Source: JANJWP01 sp964540725 (GTDB lineage Bacteria; Patescibacteriota; Gracilibacteria; BD1-5; UBA2023). Taken from it: 20,621 nucleotides of DNA. This document shows positions 15,343 to 20,621 of this stretch, one piece after another. Position numbers and translations under genes: made by a program. Location: positions 1 to 20,621 of the forward strand of contig CAZINU010000016.1 of the NCBI GenBank assembly GCA_964540725.1, read 5' to 3'. The notes under the pieces were generated by a model. It was not told the DNA's origin, did not search any database, and saw only the letters and a program-made list of their open reading frames with translations. Position 1 is the stretch's first letter; each line of letters begins with the position of its first letter.

Positions 15343-15360
15343 ACGTCGGTCTTTTTCCAA
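15333..15360 (-). promoter_or_regulatory. Promoter of earP
   Basis: On the minus strand TTGGAA (15360-15355), 16 bases, TATGCT (15338-15333), 20 bases before the ATG. It shares bases with the plus-strand promoter, so the two genes may compete for polymerase. Confidence 0.5.
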
Positions 15361-15368
15361 ATATCCCC

Positions 15369-16310
15369 ATGTCCAAACCCCTTCCGAAGCCGCTCGTAGA
15401 CCGTCTCAGAACCATCCTTTCGCCCGACGATTTCATGGCCGCGATCGCCGCGTTCGGTACCGATCGTTCCGCGGCGTTCCGCGTCAATTCCCTCAAATCG
15501 ACGCCCGAAGAGGTCGAAGCGGCCCTCTCGGCCAAGGGTATCCGGTTCGAACGGATTCCCGAAATCCCGGGGGCGTACCGCGTGCCCAAGGAAGACGAGT
15601 ACGCGCTCAAGGGAACCGACCTTTTCTACGGAGGGAAAATCTACGTCCAGGGCCTCTCGAGCCAATTGCCCGCCCATTTCCTCGATTTGAAACCCGGCAT
15701 GCGGGTGCTCGATGCCTGTGCCGCCCCCGGCTCGAAAACCACCCAGATCGCCGCCATGCTCGGGGGCGGCGGGGAGGTAGTGGCGCTCGAAAAGAACCAA
15801 ATCCGTTTCGACAAGCTCGCCCATAATTGCCGGTTGCAGGGGGCACCGAACGTCACGCTCGAAAAATCCGACGCGCTCGCGTTCCTTGCGGTATCGGAAA
15901 CTCCGTTCGACGCCGCGCTCTTGGACGTCCCGTGTTCGGCCGAGGGGCGCATCCGTCTCGACGACGAGAAAACGTTCGGATTTTGGACGGTTGAAAACCT
16001 CGCGGCGAAGGCCGAACTTCAGAAAACCCTCCTTTCCGCCGCGATTCGGCGCCTGGCTCCCGGAGGAACGCTCGCGTATTCCACCTGTACGCTCGCGCCC
16101 GAAGAAAACGAGGCCGTCGTTTCCGCCGTCCTTTCCGAATTTCCGGATCTCGAATTGGAGCCATGCCCGTCGCCCCTCGCCGAAGCGCGCCCCTGACTCG
16201 CGTCGTTCCAAGGTCGGACGTTCGCGCCCGGCATGGAGAAAACCCTCCGGATCGTTCCTTCTTCGCGCATGGAAGGCTTCTTCGTCGCGAAATTCCGAAA
16301 GCGCGGATAG
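15369..16310 (+). CDS. RNA (cytosine-5-)-methyltransferase, NOP2/Sun (RsmB/RsmF) family, one recoded UGA
   Basis: 313 residues when UGA is read as glycine, ending in TAG. The SAM-binding motif DACAAPGSKTTQ (116-127) and the two family cysteines, C189 in DVPCSAEG and C240 in YSTCTLAPEENE, are intact; these give the C5-methylation mechanism on rRNA or tRNA cytosine. The TGA at 16194-16196 (residue 276) follows PLAEARP. The next 37 codons end in RIVPSSRMEGFFVAKFRKRG, the normal C-terminal strand of the family (GFFxAxFxK). The start was set at MSKPLPKPL, whose C-rich upstream resembles other genes here. Whether it acts on rRNA or tRNA cannot be decided, so no symbol is given. Confidence 0.92.
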
Positions 16311-16322
16311 TCGTTTTTCGGT

Positions 16323-16350
16323 TTGCGTTTTTTCGAACTTTCCATATAGT
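16323..16350 (+). promoter_or_regulatory. Promoter of rpmF
   Basis: TTGCGT (16323-16328), 16 bases, TATAGT (16345-16350), with a pyrimidine-rich leader of about 50 bases before the ATG. Confidence 0.55.
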
Positions 16351-16403
16351 TCCCCCGTTTTCTTCGAAACATCCGCTTTTAGCGTCTTTTTTCTTTTCGA
16401 ACC

Positions 16404-16634
16404 ATGACGTTCTCTCCTCCGAAAAAGGCTTCCAAAGTCCAAACCGGCAAGCGCCACGGCAAGTGGCAGCTCCTTAAAGCGAAGAAGTTGAAAGACCTCG
16501 TTTCCCTCCAGTACGACGAACAGGGGAACGCCGTCGGCCTCTCCCACTTCGCTTCCGCCGTCACCGGTACCTACAAGGGTCGCAAGGTGTACGACGTTTC
16601 GAAGCCGTCCAAGGTTACCAAGGTCCGCGCGTAG
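16404..16634 (+). CDS. rpmF: Ribosomal protein L32, divergent, without zinc cysteines
   Basis: 76 residues, ending in TAG. The N-terminal PPKKASKVQTGKRHGKWQL matches the L32 pattern (PKxxxSKxxxxxRxxxxKL), and the end TGTYKGRKVYDV matches the L32 end GYYKGxxV. The four cysteines of zinc-binding L32 are absent; the middle reads GLSHFASAVTG, with His and Ser where HRVCPxCG usually stands. Position before nusB and rnc supports the call. It is longer than usual (about 57-60 residues) because of an insertion near residues 25-45 and a C-terminal tail. Confidence 0.75.
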   Translation: MTFSPPKKASKVQTGKRHGKWQLLKAKKLKDLVSLQYDEQGNAVGLSHFASAVTGTYKGRKVYDVSKPSKVTKVRA

Positions 16635-16644
16635 CCGGCGGTTT

Positions 16645-16757
16645 TCGAAAAACGTCGGCCTTCGCGCTCCGTTCTGCGTTTCTCGCTCAACGTACCGAAC
16701 AGTACGTCTCGCTTCGATACTCGAACGTCACGCGAATTCCTCGATTTTGGAAAACCG
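16645..16757. repeat. Intergenic palindromic repeat, copy C
   Basis: Centred on CGTACCGAACAGTACG (16691-16706), with CTCGCTCAA to the left and TCTCGCTTCG to the right. The outer arms GGTTTTCGAAAAACGT and GATTTTGGAAAACCG are complementary in part. It is clearly related to copy B over most of its length. The right end carries the -35 box of the nusB promoter. Confidence 0.65.
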
Positions 16758-16773
16758 CGTGACGTTTTATAAT
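16747..16773 (+). promoter_or_regulatory. Promoter of the nusB-rnc operon
   Basis: TTGGAA (16747-16752), 15 bases, consensus TATAAT (16768-16773), about 50 bases before the nusB ATG. The -35 box is the end of repeat copy C. Confidence 0.55.
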
Positions 16774-16824
16774 GCCCGGCGCCCCTTCCGCGCGTCCATT
16801 CGTTTCGAAATCCCGCCGAATCCC

Positions 16825-17298
16825 ATGAAAAAAGCCTCCCGTCACGAAAGCCGCGAATGCCTTCTCCAGGCCTTGTACGGCCGAAGCGTGCACGGATCGG
16901 AATTCTCCTTGGACGGATTCCTCGCCGACTACTACGACGAACGGTTCGCCCACCTTTCGGCCGACGCGTATTTTTCCGAAACCTTCGCCGGAGTCGTCGA
17001 AAAGGAGGCCGAACTTTCCGCCATCGTTCGGAAATTCGCCCCGAAATTCGACATCGCGATGATGCCGGTCATCAATCTGCTGCCCATTTTCATCGCCTCG
17101 TACGAAATGTGCTACCTCAAGTGCGATAAGGTACCCGAGAACGTGTCCATCGACGAAGCCGTCGAATTGACGAAGAAATTCTCGGACGATTCCGCCCGCA
17201 CGATGGTGAACGGCGTTCTGAATTCCCTGAAAAACGCCAAGGCCGCGACGCTCGCCGAATTCGCGGACAAGGCTCCCGAACGCCCCGGTATTTTTTAA
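16825..17298 (+). CDS. nusB: Transcription antitermination factor NusB
   Basis: 157 residues, ending in TAA. The N-terminus KKASRHESRECLLQALYG is the NusB RNA-binding helix (xRRxARExALQxLY). The C-terminal half has PEPVSIDEAVELTKKFSDDSAR in slightly altered form (VPENVSIDEAVELTKKFSDDSARTMVNGVLNSL, residues ~110-142), the family signature for the second helical bundle. NusB binds boxA with ribosomal protein S10 to prevent early termination of rRNA transcripts. The start at MKKASRH was chosen because the longer frame overlaps the promoter. rnc follows after 9 bases. Confidence 0.93.
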   Translation: MKKASRHESRECLLQALYGRSVHGSEFSLDGFLADYYDERFAHLSADAYFSETFAGVVEKEAELSAIVRKFAPKFDIAMMPVINLLPIFIASYEMCYLKCDKVPENVSIDEAVELTKKFSDDSARTMVNGVLNSLKNAKAATLAEFADKAPERPGIF

Positions 17299-17307
17299 AC
17301 CGCCCCC

Positions 17308-18036
17308 ATGTCCCGCAAGGTTCCGCGTTTCGACCGGAAAGAGTTCGAAGGGAGGATAGGAGATTTCCTCGCTTCCCTCCGGATTCCCTCCGCTCCCGAA
17401 AAATACGTCCTCCCCTTCATCCACCGCTCGTGCCTGAACGAATTCGATTTTTCGGAATCGAACGAACGTCTCGAGTTCTTGGGCGATGCCGTCTTGGAGC
17501 TGGCCGCCACCGAATTCCTCTACGGAAAATATCCGGAAAAGAGCGAAGGGGAGCTGACCGACCTCCGTTCCGCGCTCGTCCGGGGAAAGAATTTGGCCGC
17601 CACGGCCGAACGCCTCGGATTCGGCCCCTTCATCCTCCTCTCGCGAGGGGAAACGCTCGCCGGGGGCGACAAGAATCCCTACATCCTCGCGAACGTCTTC
17701 GAGGCGTTCCTCGCCGCGGTCTACCTCGATCTCGGATACGCCGCCGCCCGCGACTTCGTCGAGACCCACGTGCTCTCCGGAATCGATTCGATCCTTTCCG
17801 AATCGCTTCACGTCGATCCGAAATCCCGTTTGCAGGAAGTATTGCAGGCATCCCACGGAATCCCTCCGGAATACGCGCTCGTTTCGGAATCCGGGGCCGA
17901 TCACGACAAGACGTACCGGATTGCGGTCCGTGCGCTCTGAAAAACGCTCGGCGAGGGAGAGGGGAGTTCGAAAAAGAAGGCTCAGGCCGCCGCCGCCGCC
18001 GCCGCGCTTTCCCGCCACTCGGAATGGGGAACGTAG
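17308..18036 (+). CDS. rnc: Ribonuclease III, one recoded UGA
   Basis: 242 residues under the glycine reading, ending in TAG. The catalytic domain has ERLEFLGDAVLEL (53-65, with E56, D60 and E64) and NVFEAFLAAVYLDLG (129-143, with E132; position 129 is N where E. coli has D114). The double-stranded RNA-binding domain runs from DPKSRLQEVLQ (169) to the end. The TGA at 17938-17940 (residue 211) lies in IAVRAL-TGA-KTLGEGEGSSKKKAQ. The stretch after it is the conserved end of this domain, where glycine is expected after the third strand (compare GxGxGxSKKxAxxxAA). A run of GCC codons gives a long alanine stretch there. It processes rRNA precursors and other duplex RNA. Confidence 0.96.
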
Positions 18037-18058
18037 CGCGCATCCGCCCCCTTCGCAC

Positions 18059-18113
18059 AAGAGTTTTTTCCACATAAAAACTCTTTTGACTTCGCGGTGC
18101 ATTTCCATACAAT
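18059..18113 (+). promoter_or_regulatory. Inverted repeat and promoter before rpmH
   Basis: A 10-bp inverted repeat AAGAGTTTTT (18059-18068)/AAAAACTCTT (18076-18085) with a 7-base loop may end the rnc transcript, although its T run is short. It overlaps a strong promoter: TTGACT (18086-18091), 16 bases, TACAAT (18108-18113). The loop region reads TTTTCCACA, one change from the DnaA box TTATCCACA. Confidence 0.6.
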
Positions 18114-18168
18114 TGCCCCGCTTTGTTTCCGGAACTTTTTCTCTCCGGATATCCTAAAGATCTTCGCC

Positions 18169-18414
18169 ATGATCGGAAAATTCAAGAAGCGCAAGCGCCT
18201 TCGTTGCCACGGATTCCTCGAACGTTCTTCGACGTTCGGAGGAAAGAAGGTGCTCAAGGCCCGCCGCCGCAAAGGCCGCTGGGAACTCGCCGTCAGCTAC
18301 CCGAACCGCTTCAAGGAGACGAAGGGGAAATCCAAGCTCCACATCGTCGCCGGAGGAACTGCCCGCGTCGTCGTATACCCGGGATCCAGCGAACGGTTCC
18401 GCCCCGCCAAGTAA
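18169..18414 (+). CDS. rpmH: Ribosomal protein L34 with a C-terminal extension
   Basis: 81 residues, ending in TAA. Residues 1-42 match L34: KFKKRKRLRCHGFLERSST, then GKKVLKARRRKGRWEL (family: RKRxHGFRxRMxTxxGRxVLxxRRxKGRxxL). Normal L34 is 44-47 residues. Here about 38 extra residues, starting AVSYPNRFKETKGKSK and ending SERFRPAK, have no counterpart I recognise. Position directly before rnpA is the classical arrangement. The start MIGKFKK replaces the usual MKRTFQP. Confidence 0.9.
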   Translation: MIGKFKKRKRLRCHGFLERSSTFGGKKVLKARRRKGRWELAVSYPNRFKETKGKSKLHIVAGGTARVVVYPGSSERFRPAK

Positions 18415-18446
18415 CTCGGGCAATCGGCCTTTTTCGCAATTCCATC

Positions 18447-18797
18447 GTGATTAAAAAAGGGAGCCGGCTCAAAGAACGCGAAATACGGAGGGTTTTACGC
18501 ACGAAAAAACCCTTCTTTTCGTTTTCGTTCGTCGCGAACGTTTCTCCGAACCGTCTCGGCCACCCCCGTATCGCCCCCGTGTTTTCGGCCAAGTCCGTTA
18601 CCGGTTCGGTAGCGCGGAATTTTTTCCGTCGCCGGGCGTACGAACTCGCCCGCCCGTACCTGTCGGCCGGTGCGGGCGTCGACATCGTCCTCGTTCCCAA
18701 GAAGGGCGGTGCGCCTTTGTCCCACCGGAACGCCCAGGCCGTCGCTTCCTTCGAACGCGATTTGTCCCATCTGTACGGAAAAATCTTTTCCGAATAA
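18447..18797 (+). CDS. rnpA: Ribonuclease P protein component
   Basis: 116 residues from a GTG start, ending in TAA. The N-terminal SRLKEREIRRVLRTKK aligns with the RnpA start (LxxxxEFxxVxxxGK), and RIAPVFSAKSVTGSVARNFFRRRAYELAR matches the RNR signature region (RxGxxVSKKVGxAVxRNRxKRxxRE). It binds the RNase P RNA and aids 5' maturation of tRNA. GTG was chosen because no ATG lies between the rpmH stop and the conserved start. yidC follows after 12 bases. Confidence 0.88.
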   Translation: MIKKGSRLKEREIRRVLRTKKPFFSFSFVANVSPNRLGHPRIAPVFSAKSVTGSVARNFFRRRAYELARPYLSAGAGVDIVLVPKKGGAPLSHRNAQAVASFERDLSHLYGKIFSE

Positions 18798-18809
18798 CCC
18801 CCTTTTCCC

Positions 18810-20003
18810 ATGAACGACCGATTTCTCCGGTTCCTCCTCGCGTTCTCGGTTTTCTTCCTTCTGTTCGGATTCCTGTTTCCGGCTCCCGAAAAAACGACGG
18901 TCCCCGCGGGGTCGGTTACGGTGGAAGTCGCCGACGCGTCGCTCTCGGTTCCGGACGTTCCGAAGGTAACGGTTTCCAACCGCACGTCCGCACCCGTGGC
19001 GTTCGATACGTGCCGCGATCTCGAAATCCTGAAAGACTATCGGAAAATCGAAATCGACGCGCCGTTTTCCGCGTTTTGCCGAACGGTCGAAACCCCTTCC
19101 GGAACCGGTTCCCTCCTCGATCTTTCGCCCCTTGCGAAAATATTCGAGCGCCCCGGGACGTATGCCTTCAAGCTCTCGCTCTCGGGATCCCAATCGGTCG
19201 CCGAGGCCGAACTTTCCGAACGCGGCGCGTTCCGGAGCTTCTTTACCGAATTGTTCTACCGACCGGTCCTCAACCTGTTCGTATTCCTGATCGACGCGCT
19301 TCCCGGACACTCCCTCGGCCTCGCCATCATCGCCATAACGGTCCTCGTCCGCCTCGTACTGCTCGTCCCGCAGCACCACATGCTCGTGAGTGCCCGGAGG
19401 ATGCAGGCCATCCAGCCAAAGGTACGCGAAATTCAAAAGAAGTACGAGGGCGACCAAGCGAAGATCGGCATGGAACTCATGGAACTTTATAAAAAGGAAG
19501 GGGTGAATCCGCTCGGATCCTGCCTCCCGCTCCTTATCCAGATGCCCATTCTCATCGTGCTGTACTGGGTCATCATCGGTATCGACGATCCGACGAACGC
19601 GTACTTCCTCTACCCGTTCCTCGCGCATTTCGACCCATCCGCGACGGCCACGGCATTCTTGTTGGTCGACCTGAAGGGCGTCGGCGGATGGGCCGGATTC
19701 GCCCTCGCGATTTTGGTCGGCGCTTTCCAGTGGCTCCAGATCAAACTTTCGCTCAAGCGGAACCCCCATCCCCACGCACCCAAGCACCTCGAACAGAAGA
19801 AGGATGGCGCCCTCGTGGCCGAGGCGGAGTCGGTCGCTCTCGATCCCGAATTCATGAACGCGTTCATGCTCTGGGGAATGCCCCTTATGATCGGCGTTTC
19901 GACGTACTTCTTTCCGGCGGGCGTCGGACTCTATTGGTTCATTGGAACGCTCTTCATGCTCGTGCAGCAGGCGGTCGCGAATCGAATAGCCGAAAAGAAG
20001 TAA
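18810..20003 (+). CDS. yidC: Membrane protein insertase YidC/Oxa1
   Basis: 397 residues, ending in TAA. An N-terminal helix (about 6-24) precedes an external domain of about 115 residues, much shorter than in E. coli. The conserved five-helix core begins near residue 148. Helix 1 (SLGLAIIAITVLVRLVLLVP) contains the hydrophilic-groove arginine. The cytoplasmic coiled hairpin is MQAIQPKVREIQKKYEGDQ...LYKKEGVNPLGSCLPLLIQMPI, followed by further helices ending FFPAGVGLYWFIGTLFMLVQQ. It inserts membrane proteins with or without SecYEG. Gene order rpmH-rnpA-yidC is the usual one. The C-terminus is short and only mildly basic. Confidence 0.96.
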   Translation: MNDRFLRFLLAFSVFFLLFGFLFPAPEKTTVPAGSVTVEVADASLSVPDVPKVTVSNRTSAPVAFDTCRDLEILKDYRKIEIDAPFSAFCRTVETPSGTGSLLDLSPLAKIFERPGTYAFKLSLSGSQSVAEAELSERGAFRSFFTELFYRPVLNLFVFLIDALPGHSLGLAIIAITVLVRLVLLVPQHHMLVSARRMQAIQPKVREIQKKYEGDQAKIGMELMELYKKEGVNPLGSCLPLLIQMPILIVLYWVIIGIDDPTNAYFLYPFLAHFDPSATATAFLLVDLKGVGGWAGFALAILVGAFQWLQIKLSLKRNPHPHAPKHLEQKKDGALVAEAESVALDPEFMNAFMLWGMPLMIGVSTYFFPAGVGLYWFIGTLFMLVQQAVANRIAEKK

Positions 20004-20020
20004 ATACTTTCGTCAAGGGC

Positions 20021-20048
20021 TTGTATTTTTAACGGAAATGCCTATCAT
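20021..20048 (+). promoter_or_regulatory. Promoter of the response regulator gene
   Basis: TTGTAT (20021-20026), 16 bases, TATCAT (20043-20048), 35 bases before the ATG. Confidence 0.55.
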
Positions 20049-20083
20049 GGGCGTCGAACCGACGTCCCTTTTCTTTTTCCAGC

Positions 20084-20621
20084 ATGCGAATCCTTTTAAT
20101 AGAAGATGATACGAAAATCGCCGAGAACGTCGCCGAATACCTCCGTACCAAAGATTGCGTAGTCGATACGTACGACGATGGAAAGACGGGCTTTCAGGCG
20201 GCGAAAAATGTCGGAAAGGGGTATGATTGCGTCGTGACCGACCTCATGCTCCCCGGCATGGACGGTCTCGAAATCGTCAAAAAACTCCGAAAAGCCAATT
20301 TCGCTCCGCCGATTCTCGTATTGACCGCCAAAGGGCAGGTCGAAGACCTCGTGACCGGATTCGACGCCGGCGCCGACGATTACCTCGCCAAACCGTTTTC
20401 CCTTCAGGAGCTCGACGCCCGCATCCGCGCCCTCGTCCGGCGCGATTATCGGAATTCCGACCTCTACGGAAAATTGACCGTCGGACCGCTTACGCTCGAT
20501 TTCGTCGGACGTCGGGCCATCCGGGAAGGGAAAACGATACCGCTTTCGAACAAGCATTTTCAGCTTCTCGAACTCCTTATGCGGAACGTTGGAACCGTCG
20601 TTTCCCGCGAACAGATCGAAA
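20084..20621 (+). CDS. OmpR/PhoB-family response regulator (3' end outside window)
   Basis: The first 179 codons are present and open to the window edge. The receiver domain (1-118) has the acidic pair E7-D8-D9, the phosphoacceptor D53 (VVTDLMLPGMDG), T81 in LVLTAKG and K103 in DDYLAKPF, all intact. The DNA-binding winged helix begins around residue 128 (LTVGPLTLDFVGRRAI) and reaches LSNKHFQLLELLMRNVGTVVSREQIE before the sequence stops. A partner histidine kinase would be expected just downstream. It has its own promoter and is separate from yidC. Confidence 0.93.
   Translation, partial: MRILLIEDDTKIAENVAEYLRTKDCVVDTYDDGKTGFQAAKNVGKGYDCVVTDLMLPGMDGLEIVKKLRKANFAPPILVLTAKGQVEDLVTGFDAGADDYLAKPFSLQELDARIRALVRRDYRNSDLYGKLTVGPLTLDFVGRRAIREGKTIPLSNKHFQLLELLMRNVGTVVSREQIE

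Noticed and set aside
17308..17940. RNase III truncated before the end of its RNA-binding domain
   Set aside because: Reading through TGA restores the normal end of the domain and a TAG stop at 18034.
18064..18075. Replication origin near rpmH based on a DnaA-box-like 9-mer
   Set aside because: Only one near-match (TTTTCCACA) is present, with no dnaA or AT-rich unwinding region; weak CTTTCCACA copies lie only in the tRNA-Thr repeat.
18059..18085. Phage or IS terminal repeat before rpmH
   Set aside because: A single short hairpin with no partner repeat or transposase; it is better seen as a terminator or operator at a promoter.

Overview
The window reads as a GC-rich genome segment from a Candidate Phyla Radiation bacterium that translates UGA as glycine (genetic code 25), as known in Gracilibacteria (BD1-5/GN02) and Absconditabacteria (SR1). 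Six UGA codons lie inside five conserved genes (two in an ABC ATPase, one each in its permease, its membrane-fusion partner, RNase III and a NOP2/Sun RNA methyltransferase). Each sits where glycine fits the family and where translation continues into the expected conserved C-terminus. The sixteen complete genes without a Shine-Dalgarno sequence all end in TAA or TAG. The rpmF-nusB-rnc-rpmH-rnpA-yidC order is a typical bacterial housekeeping block. Most genes have a pyrimidine-rich stretch directly before ATG, and promoters follow a TTGnnn-(16)-TAnnnT pattern.

Layout. 1-720: an AT-rich tail of a foreign gene followed by an integron attC-like site, then a bidirectional terminator. 794-2302 (-): secreted alpha/beta hydrolase with S-layer homology domains. 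2520-4405 (+): ECF sigma factor and a single-pass membrane protein that is probably its anti-sigma factor. 4505-8448 (+): complete MacA/MacB-type tripartite export operon containing four of the recoded UGA codons. 8469-10865 (-): PAS-PAS-GGDEF-EAL protein with an intact cyclase site but a decayed EAL site. 11049-11618 (+): single-pass membrane protein of unknown function. 11676-12084: tRNA-Leu, tRNA-Pro and tRNA-Thr, followed by a small structured duplication of the tRNA-Thr 3' end. 12329-15312: elongation factor P with arginine at the loop tip, three small unknown genes, and on the opposite strand EarP, the rhamnosyltransferase that modifies that arginine. 15369-20003: RNA methyltransferase, L32, NusB, RNase III, L34, RNase P protein and YidC. 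20084-end: start of an OmpR-type response regulator.

How genes work together. EF-P and EarP form a substrate/enzyme pair for relief of polyproline stalling; EarP in a CPR-like genome is unexpected. The sigma/anti-sigma pair may control envelope functions such as the adjacent exporter, but this is inference.

The most puzzling pattern: exactly four genes (the GGDEF/EAL gene and the three small ORFs between efp and earP) carry AAGGAG seven bases before ATG, and two of these four end in TGA, which should not stop translation here. They look like imports from standard-code donors, or like a class under different translation rules. A second unexplained element is a family of three ~115-bp imperfect palindromes sharing the core CGTAC-C-N4-A-GTACG, found after tRNA-Pro, efp and rpmF.
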